A stretch of 64,000 nt of DNA from Bacillus sp. NTK034 (GTDB lineage Bacteria > Bacillota > Bacilli > Bacillales > Cytobacillaceae): positions 806,001 to 870,000 of the forward strand of contig NZ_JAFKOJ010000001.1 in assembly GCF_017303275.1 (NCBI RefSeq), in the 5' to 3' direction. Made by a program: the position numbers and the translations under genes. Positions 20,341-29,964 of this stretch are shown piece by piece. The notes under the pieces are model-generated. The model did not search any database, had not been told where the DNA came from, and saw only the letters and a program-made list of their open reading frames with translations. Positions within the stretch are counted from its first letter, which is position 1. Every line of letters starts with the position of its first letter.

Positions 20341-20574
20341 ATGCTGCCAAAACAAAAACTTGCCCGAATTAATGCACTGGCAAAGAAGGCAAAGGAATCC
20401 GGATTAACAGAAGCAGAAGCGAAAGAGCAGACTTCTCTCCGCAAAGAGTATTTGGAGACTTTTCGCTCTGGCATGTTAAACACGCTTAAAGGTGTTACAA
20501 TTGTTGACCCGAAAGGAAACGACGTTACTCCTAAAAAGCTGAAAGAATTCCAAAATAAAAACCGCCTTCACTAA
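20341..20574 (+). CDS. ynzC: YnzC, DUF896/UPF0291 small protein
   Basis: Small basic, mostly helical protein of 77 aa with the typical opening of the family (ARINALAKKAKESGLT, EQTSLRKEYLETFRSGM) forming a helical hairpin. B. subtilis YnzC belongs to the LexA regulon region and its role is unknown. AAGGAGC precedes the ATG. It has its own upstream gap of 140 bp after a terminator, so it is probably transcribed separately from yneAB. Confidence 0.93.
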   Translation: MLPKQKLARINALAKKAKESGLTEAEAKEQTSLRKEYLETFRSGMLNTLKGVTIVDPKGNDVTPKKLKEFQNKNRLH

Positions 20575-20810
20575 TATTATAAATGCAAGGGATACACAAT
20601 GCTGTATTCCTTCTTTTAATAGAATGCGGAGAAGACTTTACGGATTTATTGCCGGATATCTCCGCTTTTTTACATATGCCGGGTCTATTTGTGTCAATAT
20701 AGTAACAAACCGGCTTTTTTTGTCCTTTTCTGACCCTATTGGTTGTGAAAAAAAGGGACACCCGATAATATAAAAAGAGTAAAGAATTACTACTCGAAAG
20801 GATGTATTGA

Positions 20811-22817
20811 ATGTTTAATCACACAGATGAACTATCCATCAGTTCCATTCGTACTTTATCAATCGACGCCATTGAAAAGGCGAATTCCGGCCATCCGGGC
20901 ATGCCGATGGGTGCAGCGCCAATGGCTTATACACTTTGGACACGCTTCATGAACCATAACCCGAAAAATCCAGAATGGTTCAACCGTGACCGGTTCGTCC
21001 TTTCTGCAGGACATGGCTCGATGCTTCTATACAGCCTTCTTCATCTTTCCGGCTATGATGTTTCCATGAATGACATTAAAGAGTTCAGACAGTGGGGAAG
21101 CAAGACGCCTGGCCACCCTGAATACGGCCATACTCCAGGTGTTGATGCAACAACAGGCCCATTAGGTCAAGGTATTGCAATGGCTGTTGGTATGGCAATG
21201 GCAGAGCGCCACCTGGCTGCAACATACAACAAAGACAACTTCAATGTGGTTGATCACTATACATACAGCATCTGCGGTGACGGAGACCTTATGGAAGGCG
21301 TTTCGGCTGAAGCTGCTTCCCTTGCTGGCCACTTAAAGCTTGGAAGACTGGTTGTTCTATATGATTCAAATGATATCTCACTTGATGGTGACCTTGATAA
21401 ATCTTTTTCTGAAAGTGTTGAACAGCGCTTCAAGTCATACGGCTGGCAGTATATCCGCGTAGAAGACGGCAATGATCTTCACGAAATCGCAAAAGCAATT
21501 GAAGAGGCGAAGCAGGATGAAAACCGGCCAACAATGATTGAAGTCAAAACAGTCATTGGCTACGGTTCTCCAAACAAATCAGGCAAATCTGATGTTCATG
21601 GTGCTCCGCTAGGTGCTGACGAATTGAAATTAACGAAAGAAGCCTATAAGTGGACTTTCGATGAAGATTTCCATGTTCCACAGGAAGTATATGATCACTT
21701 CAAGCAGCAGGTTGTGGAAAGCGGCTCTAAAAAGCAGCAGGAATGGGAAGACCTTTTTGCACAATACAAAGAAGCACATCCTGAGTTAGGAAAACAGCTG
21801 GAGCAGGCATTCAATGGCGAGCTTTCTGAAGGCTGGGATAAAGCCATCCCTGTTTATGAAGAAGGAAAGAGCCTTGCTAGCCGTGCTTCTTCCGGAGAAG
21901 TGCTAAATGCAATCGCACAAAACCTTCCTTCATTCTTTGGCGGATCTGCCGACCTTGCAGGCTCCAACAAAACAATGATCAAAGGTACAGGAGATTTTAC
22001 GGCTGAGTCATTTGACGGCCGCAACATCTGGTTCGGAGTACGTGAATTTGCAATGGGTGCTGCATTGAATGGTATGGCTCTTCACGGCGGATTAAAAGTA
22101 TTCGGCGGAACATTCTTCGTGTTCTCTGATTACCTGCGCCCGGCAATCCGTCTGGCTGCACTTATGAATCTGCCTGTTACGTATGTTTTCACACATGACA
22201 GTATCGCTGTCGGTGAAGACGGCCCTACACATGAGCCTGTAGAACAGCTTGCTGCATTGCGTGCAATGCCAAACCTTTCTGTTGTCCGCCCTGCTGACGG
22301 AAACGAAACAGCAGCTGCATGGAAAACAGCAATCGAATCAACAAACAAGCCAACTGCACTAGTATTGACCCGTCAAAACCTTCCTACATTAAAAGGAACG
22401 GATTCAGCAGCATACGAAGGCGTACAAAAAGGTGCTTATGTTGTTTCACCAGCTTCCAACAGCAGCGCGGATGTATTATTGCTTGCTGCAGGATCTGAGG
22501 TAAGCCTGGCTGTTGAAGCACAAAAAGCGCTTGAAGGCGAAGGCATCCATGCATCTGTTGTAAGCATGCCTGCTTGGGACCGCTTCGAGGCTCAATCAAA
22601 AGAGTACAAAGAAAGCGTAATTCCTAAGACAGTCAAGAAGCGTCTTGCCATTGAAATGGGATCTTCACTTGGATGGCACCGTTATGCAGGAGACGAAGGC
22701 GATGTTCTTGCAATCGATACCTTCGGCGCATCTGCTCCAGGTGAGAAGATTATGGAAGAATACGGATTCACAGTTGAAAACGTTGTAGCACGCGTAAAAG
22801 CATTGCTGCAGGGATAA
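20811..22817 (+). CDS. tkt: Transketolase
   Basis: Thiamine-diphosphate enzyme of the non-oxidative pentose phosphate pathway, moving two-carbon units between sugar phosphates. The cofactor motif [15 protein letters not shown] and the substrate histidines ([24 protein letters not shown]) lie in the first third; the pyrimidine-binding domain with [16 protein letters not shown] follows and a regulatory C-terminal domain ends the 668-aa chain. The codon choice is that of a highly expressed gene. It is single-gene, ending at a terminator. Confidence 0.98.
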   Translation: MFNHTDELSISSIRTLSIDAIEKANSGHPGMPMGAAPMAYTLWTRFMNHNPKNPEWFNRDRFVLSAGHGSMLLYSLLHLSGYDVSMNDIKEFRQWGSKTPGHPEYGHTPGVDATTGPLGQGIAMAVGMAMAERHLAATYNKDNFNVVDHYTYSICGDGDLMEGVSAEAASLAGHLKLGRLVVLYDSNDISLDGDLDKSFSESVEQRFKSYGWQYIRVEDGNDLHEIAKAIEEAKQDENRPTMIEVKTVIGYGSPNKSGKSDVHGAPLGADELKLTKEAYKWTFDEDFHVPQEVYDHFKQQVVESGSKKQQEWEDLFAQYKEAHPELGKQLEQAFNGELSEGWDKAIPVYEEGKSLASRASSGEVLNAIAQNLPSFFGGSADLAGSNKTMIKGTGDFTAESFDGRNIWFGVREFAMGAALNGMALHGGLKVFGGTFFVFSDYLRPAIRLAALMNLPVTYVFTHDSIAVGEDGPTHEPVEQLAALRAMPNLSVVRPADGNETAAAWKTAIESTNKPTALVLTRQNLPTLKGTDSAAYEGVQKGAYVVSPASNSSADVLLLAAGSEVSLAVEAQKALEGEGIHASVVSMPAWDRFEAQSKEYKESVIPKTVKKRLAIEMGSSLGWHRYAGDEGDVLAIDTFGASAPGEKIMEEYGFTVENVVARVKALLQG

Positions 22818-22829
22818 TATTAACTGACG

Positions 22830-22858
22830 AGGGAGAGCTGAGAGGCTCTTCCTTTTTT
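22830..22858 (+). terminator. Rho-independent terminator after tkt
   Basis: Hairpin GGGAGAGC/GCTCTTCC followed by six T, 13 bases after the tkt stop codon. Confidence 0.85.
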
Positions 22859-22983
22859 GTGTGATGTGTTTTAAAAAAAGGATTACATTTCAGTAAAACC
22901 GGGAAATTGACATAGTAAATATTTTGATCAGCTAATTTAGCAGCTCTTCCACCAAGAATCCTCATAATCAACTGAATTCTTCG

Positions 22984-22995
22984 TTTTCGACAAAA
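22984..22995. promoter_or_regulatory. Spo0A box upstream of sirA
   Basis: TTTTCGACAAAA is the reverse complement of TTTTGTCGAAAA and contains the exact Spo0A core TGTCGAA. It lies about 90 bp upstream of the sirA start. In B. subtilis sirA is switched on by phosphorylated Spo0A, so the site fits its expected control. Confidence 0.8.
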
Positions 22996-23086
22996 TTAGT
23001 GAAATTTTTTAACATCTTCAGACACATTCCTTATTTTTGGTTGCTTATAATTGAAAGAAATGGATTGTCCCGGAAGGAGGGGCCAG

Positions 23087-23524
23087 ATGAGAGCTTATCA
23101 ATTGTATTTAATAGAAGATGAATTTGCGTCCCATTATTTTGGCAGAGAGCGAATGTTTTTTCAGTTGTTTGAAGAGTATGAGTGTTCATCAGGTGAAATG
23201 AAGTCTATTCTATCGAAGCAAATTGATTTTGTGACTAAGCCAATCCCGGGTTTGAAAGTGCATCAATATATCCATCAGCAGCTGCAGCGAAAAAAAGACT
23301 TTATTATAGAAAAAAGTGCATACTATATAGAGATGAGCAAAAGAAGCAGGGCGAAGCTTGAAGTATTTGAACGGAGCCTGGTTTTAGAAGCAGCTGGCAG
23401 CTATGAGGCAGAGACGGTATTTTTCGAAGTGCTGCGAAAAAGCGAGTCTTCCTTCCTGGCTGTTGACCTCCAGCATAAGCGCTATGGGTGGCTAAAACCG
23501 ATAAAAGAGAGAAAATTCGTCTAA
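23087..23524 (+). CDS. sirA: Sporulation inhibitor of replication SirA
   Basis: Binds DnaA domain I and blocks new rounds of replication when cells commit to sporulation. The 145-aa protein opens with MRAYQLYLIEDEFASHYFGRE, the hallmark of the family, and ends with YGWLKPIKERKF. The ATG at 23087 follows a GAAGGAGGGG ribosome site; the earlier in-frame start at 23051 has none. Gene order tkt-sirA-yneF is as in B. subtilis. Confidence 0.92.
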   Translation: MRAYQLYLIEDEFASHYFGRERMFFQLFEEYECSSGEMKSILSKQIDFVTKPIPGLKVHQYIHQQLQRKKDFIIEKSAYYIEMSKRSRAKLEVFERSLVLEAAGSYEAETVFFEVLRKSESSFLAVDLQHKRYGWLKPIKERKFV

Positions 23525-23610
23525 AATAAGAGAAAAAACAAAGCAAATATTGTATAATAACCTTTGGTCTAGTACACTGTATGATAGACAACATGAAGGA
23601 GGAAGTTAGT

Positions 23611-23826
23611 ATGGGTATGTACATTCTAGTTGGTGTACTGGCGCTTCTTGCCGGTGTAGCACTAGGATTTTTCATTGCTCGAAAATATATGATGAGCTAC
23701 CTGGAGAAAAATCCGCCAATTAATGAACAAATGCTTAAAATGATGATGATGCAAATGGGCATGAAGCCATCTCAGAAGAAGATCAACCAAATGATGAATG
23801 CCATGAACAAGCAGACTGGCAAATAA
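23611..23826 (+). CDS. yneF: YneF, UPF0154 small membrane protein
   Basis: A 71-aa protein with one N-terminal membrane helix (about residues 3-23) and a cytoplasmic methionine-rich tail ([28 protein letters not shown]) typical of UPF0154. AAGGAGGAAG precedes the ATG at 23611. No function has been assigned to the family; it is widely conserved in Bacilli and mollicutes. Confidence 0.93.
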   Translation: MGMYILVGVLALLAGVALGFFIARKYMMSYLEKNPPINEQMLKMMMMQMGMKPSQKKINQMMNAMNKQTGK

Positions 23827-23848
23827 TCAGGGACAAGCATCCCATCGG

Positions 23849-23889
23849 AAACCACTTTTCTGTTACAATACAAGGAAGGTGGTTTTTTT
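23849..23889 (+). terminator. Rho-independent terminator after yneF
   Basis: Hairpin AAACCACTTTTC/GGAAGGTGGTTT followed by a run of T. Confidence 0.75.
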
Positions 23890-23960
23890 ATATCCAAAAT
23901 GAAACCTTCTTTTATACTGACCGTATATATACTATGACAAATCATGAAAGGAACGAGCAA

Positions 23961-24401
23961 ATGAAAAAAGTAATTCTAATAGGGCTCCTTACCGTTTCTA
24001 TGTTATTAAATGGCTGTTCCGTTATGGGTGAAGTGAATAATTCCATTGACTATGTTAATGAAGCGACTGAGCATATCAATACATTAAGCGACTTTGCTGA
24101 AGAGGCACCGCAAATGATTCAGGAGGCGGCAGCGGATCCGGCATTAAAGCAGGAACTTGAAGACAGATTGACGACGCTTAAGCAGGAAGTTGAAGAATTT
24201 ATCGCCCTTCAGGATATCCCGAAGCTGGCAGAAGATGTTCATCAGGAGCTGGTGACACAGAATGAAGCGCTTCTGGCTGAAATAAATAAAGTATTGGAGA
24301 ACGGCAACCTTGCGCTAGATCAGCTGGAGAACTCAGAGCTGTTCACTACCATTCATGAAGCAACAAGCCTGATAAACCGAATAGAAGCATTAGGACAATA
24401 A
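23961..24401 (+). CDS. DUF6376-type lipoprotein
   Basis: Predicted lipoprotein of 146 aa. The signal peptide ends in the lipobox LLNGC (Cys at about residue 19), after which the mature protein is highly acidic and helical (EQELEDRLTTLKQEVEEF), suggesting a helical bundle on the outer face of the membrane. The ATG at 23961 follows AAAGGAACGAG. It resembles DUF6376 proteins of Bacillus; function unknown. A terminator overlaps its end. Confidence 0.72.
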   Translation: MKKVILIGLLTVSMLLNGCSVMGEVNNSIDYVNEATEHINTLSDFAEEAPQMIQEAAADPALKQELEDRLTTLKQEVEEFIALQDIPKLAEDVHQELVTQNEALLAEINKVLENGNLALDQLENSELFTTIHEATSLINRIEALGQ

Positions 24402-24428
24402 AGCATCCAAATGAATGGGTGCTTTTTT
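24400..24428 (+). terminator. Rho-independent terminator after the lipoprotein gene
   Basis: Hairpin AAGCATCC/GGGTGCTT (loop AAATGAAT) followed by six T. Confidence 0.85.
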
Positions 24429-24512
24429 CTTTTCGAGAAAAAATCTTCCTTATTTTCTCAATATTTGTTAAACTATTTAAGCTATTATGTTTCGAATTTC
24501 GGAGGATGGGGT

Positions 24513-26261
24513 ATGAAGGTTTTTTGGGATTTGATGTGGTTTTTTAAGAAGGAGAAAAAGGCTTATGTAAACGGGATTATTCTGCTGTTATTTGTGGCAA
24601 TGCTTCAGCTGGTGCCGCCAAAGGTGGTCGGCATTGTGGTCGACTCGATTAAAAATGGCGAGCTGACTTCAAAGGCATTATTAATGTGGATCGGACTTCT
24701 TGCTGTTACAGCCCTCATGATGTATGTGCTCCGCTATTATTGGCGCATTATGATTTTCGGATCAGCCGTTAAGCTGTCCAAACTCCTGCGCAACAGGCTT
24801 TATCAGCATTTTACGAATATGTCACAGTCCTTCTACCAGAAAAAGCGAGTGGGGGACTTGATGGCCCATGCGACAAATGATCTGCAGGCAATTCAGCAGA
24901 CGGCAGGAGCGGGGGTCCTCACATTTGTCGATTCACTGGCGACAGGCGGTTTCGTTATCATCGCCATGGCGACAACAATCAGCTGGAAGCTTACACTAAT
25001 CAGTCTGGTTCCGATGCCGTTCATGGCACTCTTAACGAGCTGGTATGGAACACTGCTTCATAGACGGTTCCACAAAGCACAGGAGGCTTTTTCTTCACTG
25101 AATGACAAAACTCAGGAAAGTGTTTCAGGAATTAAAGTGATTAAAACATTCGGACAGGAAAAAGAAGATATTGAAGATTTCCGCAGGCAGTCTGAAGATG
25201 TAGTGCAAAAAAACATTTCTGTTGCACGTGTTGATTCTTTGTTTGATCCGACGATCAGCATTATTGTAGGAATCTCTTTCTTCCTATCTATTGCTTTTGG
25301 GTCCAGATATGTTATTGCAGGAGAGCTGACCATCGGGCAGCTGGTTTCATTTACTGCCTATCTGGGTCTCCTGATTTGGCCAATGCTCGCATTTGGCTGG
25401 CTGTTCAACATTGTCGAGAGAGGCCGCGCCTCCTATGATCGAGTCTCTGTGCTTCTTGCAGAAGAAATCGATATTAAGGATGATGAGACTGGCATCAATG
25501 AAGTTCCGAGCGGTGATATTGAGTACAAGATTGAGGAGTTCGCCTATCCGGGTGAACAGGAAGCGCTGCTTAAGGATATTCATTTTAGGCTGGAAAGAGG
25601 AGAGACTCTCGGCATAGCAGGTAAAACGGGTGCTGGCAAAACCACACTTCTGAAGCTTTTGATCCGTGAGTTTGAAGGCTATGAAGGGGAAATTCTTTTT
25701 GCAGGACATACTATCAACCGCTATAAAATCGAAAAGCTGAGGGAAGCGATTGGCTATGTCCCGCAGGAGCACTTTCTGTTCTCTGCCACTGTTGCTGAAA
25801 ATATAGCTTTCACGAGGCCAGATGCAGATCTTGAAGATATTTATGCAGCAGCGAAACTGGCCAATATCCATGAGGATATTCTAGAATTCACAGATGGCTA
25901 TAAAACCGTTGTGGGTGAAAGAGGGGTCTCGCTTTCCGGAGGGCAGAAGCAGCGTATTTCCATTGCACGAGCCCTTCTGATGAAACCGGAAGTATTGATT
26001 TTGGATGACTCACTTTCCGCCGTTGATGCGAAAACAGAGGAAGCTATCCTTACTTCATTGCGTGGTGAGCGGGCAGGCAAGACAACGATCATAACCGCTC
26101 ACAGGCTGAGCGCCATTCAGCATGCGAATCTCATATTGGTGCTGGATGAAGGGAAAATTGTTCAGCGGGGTTCACATGATGAACTGATGGCTGAAGAAGG
26201 CTGGTATAAGAATATGTATCTGCGCCAGCAGCTGGAAGAGCTTGTGGAGCATGGGGGATAA
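24513..26261 (+). CDS. yheI: Heterodimeric ABC exporter subunit, YheI-like (degenerate ATP site)
   Basis: Fused membrane (six helices, about residues 15-300) and ATPase domain, 582 aa. Walker A GKTGAGKTT and signature LSGGQKQR are normal, but Walker B reads LILDDSLSAVD, so the catalytic glutamate is an aspartate. That is the pattern of the non-catalytic partner in heterodimeric exporters such as BmrC/BmrD and TM287/288. The ATG at 24513 follows CGGAGGATGG. The next gene overlaps its end and encodes the partner. The name comes from similarity to B. subtilis YheI. Confidence 0.85.
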   Translation: MKVFWDLMWFFKKEKKAYVNGIILLLFVAMLQLVPPKVVGIVVDSIKNGELTSKALLMWIGLLAVTALMMYVLRYYWRIMIFGSAVKLSKLLRNRLYQHFTNMSQSFYQKKRVGDLMAHATNDLQAIQQTAGAGVLTFVDSLATGGFVIIAMATTISWKLTLISLVPMPFMALLTSWYGTLLHRRFHKAQEAFSSLNDKTQESVSGIKVIKTFGQEKEDIEDFRRQSEDVVQKNISVARVDSLFDPTISIIVGISFFLSIAFGSRYVIAGELTIGQLVSFTAYLGLLIWPMLAFGWLFNIVERGRASYDRVSVLLAEEIDIKDDETGINEVPSGDIEYKIEEFAYPGEQEALLKDIHFRLERGETLGIAGKTGAGKTTLLKLLIREFEGYEGEILFAGHTINRYKIEKLREAIGYVPQEHFLFSATVAENIAFTRPDADLEDIYAAAKLANIHEDILEFTDGYKTVVGERGVSLSGGQKQRISIARALLMKPEVLILDDSLSAVDAKTEEAILTSLRGERAGKTTIITAHRLSAIQHANLILVLDEGKIVQRGSHDELMAEEGWYKNMYLRQQLEELVEHGG

Positions 26262-28059
26262 GCCGATGGAAAAGACACCGATTATGAAAGGGAAAGAGCA
26301 GCGGAAGGTCCTTTTCCGGCTGCTTTCCTATACAAAACCGCATAAGAAAACAATCATACTTGCCTTCAGTTTGCTTCTGCTAACGACGATTGGAGACATA
26401 TTGGGGCCGATTCTTGTCAAAATTTTTATCGATGATTATTTAACACCAAGGAACCTGGTTTTCGAGCCGTTATTTGCTCTTGGTGCAGCATATCTGGGCA
26501 TTCAGATTATGAATGTGCTGGTATCCTATTTTCAGCTGCTGAAATTTCAGGAAATTGCGCTTAAAATCATTCAGCAGCTGCGTGTGGATGTCTTTTCAAA
26601 AGTTCAGTCACTGGGCTTGAAATACTTTGATAAAACGCCTGCCGGAAGCATTGTATCAAGAGTTACCAATGATACAGAAGCTATTAAGGATATGTTTGTC
26701 AGTGTCCTGGTTACCTTTATTCAGGGTGCCTTCCTGCTGACAGGGATCTTTGTGGCGATGTTTATCCTGAATGTGAAGCTGGCACTATTTTGCCTGGTGA
26801 TTCTCCCGATTCTTTTTATGATCATTCGTACGTACCGTAAATACAGTTCGGTATTTTATAAGGACTTAAGGGAAAGGCTGAGCCAGCTGAATGCTAAGCT
26901 GAGTGAATCACTGCAGGGAATGTCCATCATCCAGGTATTCAGGCAGGAAAAAAGGCTGCGGAAGGAATTTGGCGATATCAATGAGCAGCACTATCAAGCA
27001 GGTATGCGCAATATCAAAATGGATGGGCTGCTGTTAAGGCCTGCCATCGACCTTGTGTATGTACTGTCACTTATTATTGTATTGAGCTTCTTTGGCATTT
27101 CTTCCTTTAACAATCCGATCGAAATCGGTGTGCTGTATGCCTTTGTCAGCTATCTTGACCGTTTTTTTGAGCCTGTTAATCAGATCATGATGAGGCTTTC
27201 CATGTATCAGCAGGCAATCATTGCCGCTTCAAGAGCGTTTGCGCTGCTGGACGAAAAGGAACTTGCTCCTGAACAGGAGGATAACCTGTCTGCTGGAATT
27301 AAGGAAGGAGAGATTGAGTTTAGGAACCTCAGCTTCTCCTATGACGGCAAAAGGGATGTATTGAAAAATATTTCTTTTACAGCCAAGCAGGGTGAAACCG
27401 TTGCCCTTGTAGGCCATACCGGCAGCGGCAAGAGCTCAATCATTAATTTAATGATGCGATTCTATGAATATGAGCGCGGCGGTATTTTCATTGACGGAAA
27501 AAGCATTAAGTCTTATCCAGCGGAAGAATTGCGCGCGAAAATGGGACTCGTCCTTCAGGATCCTTTCCTATTTTACGGGACGATTAAGGATAACATCAGA
27601 CTTCATAATGAGAAAATGACAGATAAAGAGATCAAAGCTGCGGCTCAGTTTGTTCAGGCCCACACATTCATAGATAAGCTGGAAAACGGATATGAGCATG
27701 CGGTGGTTGAGCGCGGATCGACTTTTTCGAGCGGGCAAAGACAGCTTATTGCCTTTGCAAGAACGATTGCTGCCAATCCGAAAATTCTTGTGCTGGATGA
27801 AGCAACAGCCAACATTGATACAGAAACAGAGGAAGCGATTCAAACTGCACTGGAGAAAATGCGGAAGGGCCGCACGACGATTGCGATTGCTCATCGATTG
27901 TCTACGATACAGGATGCAGAATTGATTCTCGTTCTTCATCAGGGGGAAATAGTAGAAAGAGGAACGCATCAGGAATTACTTGCCAAGCGCGGTTTGTATC
28001 ATAAAATGTATCTGCTGCAGAATGGGTCGGCTGAGAAAGTGGAGGATGCAGTAGGCTAA
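26251..28059 (+). CDS. yheH: Heterodimeric ABC exporter subunit, YheH-like (catalytic ATP site)
   Basis: Second half-transporter, about 602 aa: six membrane helices (residues about 30-310) and an ATPase domain with Walker A GHTGSGKSS and Walker B ILVLDEATANID with its catalytic glutamate. The signature is FSSGQRQL rather than LSGGQ, the deviation known for this family. The start overlaps the end of yheI by eleven bases, so translation is coupled. A TTG at 26242 is an alternative start. The substrate is unknown; related pairs export drugs. Confidence 0.87.
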   Translation: MGDKPMEKTPIMKGKEQRKVLFRLLSYTKPHKKTIILAFSLLLLTTIGDILGPILVKIFIDDYLTPRNLVFEPLFALGAAYLGIQIMNVLVSYFQLLKFQEIALKIIQQLRVDVFSKVQSLGLKYFDKTPAGSIVSRVTNDTEAIKDMFVSVLVTFIQGAFLLTGIFVAMFILNVKLALFCLVILPILFMIIRTYRKYSSVFYKDLRERLSQLNAKLSESLQGMSIIQVFRQEKRLRKEFGDINEQHYQAGMRNIKMDGLLLRPAIDLVYVLSLIIVLSFFGISSFNNPIEIGVLYAFVSYLDRFFEPVNQIMMRLSMYQQAIIAASRAFALLDEKELAPEQEDNLSAGIKEGEIEFRNLSFSYDGKRDVLKNISFTAKQGETVALVGHTGSGKSSIINLMMRFYEYERGGIFIDGKSIKSYPAEELRAKMGLVLQDPFLFYGTIKDNIRLHNEKMTDKEIKAAAQFVQAHTFIDKLENGYEHAVVERGSTFSSGQRQLIAFARTIAANPKILVLDEATANIDTETEEAIQTALEKMRKGRTTIAIAHRLSTIQDAELILVLHQGEIVERGTHQELLAKRGLYHKMYLLQNGSAEKVEDAVG

Positions 28060-28062
28060 TAG

Positions 28063-28092
28063 AAAAGACGTGTGAATAGCCACACGTCTTTT
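28063..28092. terminator. Bidirectional terminator between yheH and the metallo-hydrolase gene
   Basis: Perfect stem AAAAGACGTGTG/CACACGTCTTTT with T-rich ends on both strands, between two convergent genes. Confidence 0.88.
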
Positions 28093-28098
28093 CGTCTC

Positions 28099-28860
28099 TT
28101 AAAAGGAGTAGGATTCTCCATCTTCAGGCACTAATAATTGATCGGAAAAGTCTTTGTCTTTACTGTAGCTTTTTAACTCTTCCTTTGATAGTGTCCAATG
28201 GTTGACGGCCTCCATATGGACGGAAATAATCTTAGCATCCGGGGCAGCCTTGGAAACTTCATAGATATCCTCTTTCCCCATAACTAGCGAGCCGCCTTCA
28301 AGAAACTGGTTATCTCCGCCATTTACAACAATGACTTCAGGATTGTGTGTTTCAATGACTTCCTGAACAGCATCATACCAAACTGTATCTCCAGCTACAT
28401 AAAGTGTTTTTTCACTTTGATGTTTGAAGACAACTCCGCAAACAAGACCGGCCAGTTTTAAAATTTCGCCCCTGCCATGTTCGCCCTTTGTTTTGATTAG
28501 TTGGATATCTTCAAAAACATTATCTTCATGGAGCACTTCAATATTATTAAAACCAGCATTTCTCACTTCAGCAGCATCTTCTTCATTTTGCACAAACATT
28601 TTAATGTTTTTTGGCAATGCTTCTTTGGCTGCATCATCAAAGTGGTCTAAATGCAGGTGGGTAACAATCACTGCATCCACATTATGAATAATTTCATCAA
28701 TGGAAACCGGAAGCTCTGTTAAAGGATTGTTTTGATCTTGTCTCAATGAATTTGGAAAAGGCGGGTAAGTTCCTTTTTCTGCTAAAAAGGGATCAATTAA
28801 AATCTTTTTGCCTGCATATTGGACAACTAGTGTAGCGTTGCGGATTTGCTGTATATTCAT
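28099..28860 (-). CDS. Metallo-beta-lactamase-fold hydrolase
   Basis: A 253-aa single-domain MBL-fold enzyme of the UlaG-like type. The di-metal motif THLHLDHF, the later aspartate in YVAGDTVWYD and the histidine in ISVHMEAVNHW are present. The substrate cannot be told from sequence; relatives include lactonases and phosphodiesterases. It is divergent from an Lrp/AsnC regulator 118 bp away, which may control it (inference). Confidence 0.78.
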   Translation of the reverse strand: MNIQQIRNATLVVQYAGKKILIDPFLAEKGTYPPFPNSLRQDQNNPLTELPVSIDEIIHNVDAVIVTHLHLDHFDDAAKEALPKNIKMFVQNEEDAAEVRNAGFNNIEVLHEDNVFEDIQLIKTKGEHGRGEILKLAGLVCGVVFKHQSEKTLYVAGDTVWYDAVQEVIETHNPEVIVVNGGDNQFLEGGSLVMGKEDIYEVSKAAPDAKIISVHMEAVNHWTLSKEELKSYSKDKDFSDQLLVPEDGESYSF

Positions 28861-28978
28861 ATAAATGTACTCCTTTTCTTTGATTTAGGTTTAGTTTATA
28901 CTAAGACCCATTGGTACTTACATAGATAAAATCAAGTCTTTTTGCCGTTTAACTTGAAAAGTGAAAGGAGTTGAAAAA

Positions 28979-29386
28979 ATGCTGGATCACACGGATTGGC
29001 GTATTTTGGAGGAACTCTCCAAAAACAGCCGGATCACCATGAAGGAGCTGGGGGAGAAAGTCCATTTAACTGGCCAGGCAGCCGCATCAAGATTGGCAAA
29101 ATTAGAAGATCATGGCGTAATTGAGGGATACACAATCAAAGTGAACCAGGAGAAATTAGGGTATTCCATCCATGCTTTTATTACGGTTATTACTCAAAGT
29201 ATGAATCATCAGCCGTATCTGACCTTCGTAAAAACACAGCAGGAAATCATACATAATTATAAGATCAGCGGGGATGGCTGTTACATACTTGAATGCAAAT
29301 TCCAGTCTAATGAACGGTTAGATCAATTTTTAACAGACTTGAATAAGCATGCAAATTATAAATTATCGATTGTTATTAATAAATAA
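28979..29386 (+). CDS. Lrp/AsnC family transcriptional regulator
   Basis: A 135-aa regulator with an N-terminal helix-turn-helix (DWRILEELSKNSRITMKELGEKV, VHLTGQAAASRLAKLE) and a C-terminal RAM ligand/oligomerisation domain (HAFITVITQ, KISGDGCYILECKF). The ATG at 28979 follows GAAAGGAG; the GTG 18 bases earlier is too close to that site. The effector is unknown. It is divergently paired with the metallo-hydrolase gene. Confidence 0.88.
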   Translation: MLDHTDWRILEELSKNSRITMKELGEKVHLTGQAAASRLAKLEDHGVIEGYTIKVNQEKLGYSIHAFITVITQSMNHQPYLTFVKTQQEIIHNYKISGDGCYILECKFQSNERLDQFLTDLNKHANYKLSIVINK

Positions 29387-29411
29387 CTGCTTAGATTCAG
29401 AGGGATAAATG

Positions 29412-29449
29412 TAAGAAACAGCCTGCATAGGTTGCATGGCTGTTTCTTA
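29412..29449. terminator. Terminator hairpin between the Lrp gene and the Spo0E-like gene
   Basis: Perfect stem TAAGAAACAGCC/GGCTGTTTCTTA between convergent genes; its right end reaches the stop codon of the Spo0E-like gene. The T tract is weak. Confidence 0.6.
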
Positions 29450-29617
29450 ATGTGTCTGCACTTTTTTTATAAAGGTTCGGTTATATTCATTTAATAGGGC
29501 ATCCAGCTCCTGGCTGTACCGGATTGCTGCGGCAGAGCTTAAGCCGCTTTTCATGGCCACTTGAATTAACTCTGTTCTTTTCTGTTCAATCAATGTAAGC
29601 AGTTCCTGTTTACACAT
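29447..29617 (-). CDS. Spo0E-like aspartyl-phosphate phosphatase
   Basis: Small gene of 56 codons on the minus strand. The protein MCKQELLTLIEQKRTELI... forms a helical hairpin and carries the family signature YSQELDALLNEYN, the SQELD motif with which Spo0E-type phosphatases strip phosphate from Spo0A or related response regulators. AGAGGAA lies upstream of the ATG. It is a likely negative input to the sporulation phosphorelay; the exact target is not known from sequence. Confidence 0.85.
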   Translation of the reverse strand: MCKQELLTLIEQKRTELIQVAMKSGLSSAAAIRYSQELDALLNEYNRTFIKKVQTH

Positions 29618-29964
29618 GGCCAATAGTTCCTCTCTGATTATTTCTTATATGTAGGCTTTACTCTGCCAATTCTATTCCATGTCAAAAGATGAAAGATAAT
29701 AACAGAATTTGTTAAGTCCTATACTAGTATATCGAATAATGGTAATTAATTCAAAAGAAACTTGTTTTAAACTTTAGTAACATTTACATTAAAAATACAT
29801 GTTTTAGGTTGAAATCTAATATGAATTAATATAATAGCCGGTGGTTTACTCAGAAATGTGTGAAATATTCGGGGACACAAAATGTTCACATTCTATCCAT
29901 TATCTTTTCTATATGGGATTTGTTAGAATGAAATGGGAATGAATGAGTATCAGGAGTTGTGACT
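29618..29964. other. Intergenic region between the Spo0E-like gene and ccdA
   Basis: About 350 AT-rich bases with divergent promoters expected but none scored confidently. An imperfect inverted repeat, AATGTGTGAA near 29856 with TTCACATT near 29892, lies about 70 bp before ccdA. I see no additional gene. Confidence 0.45.
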
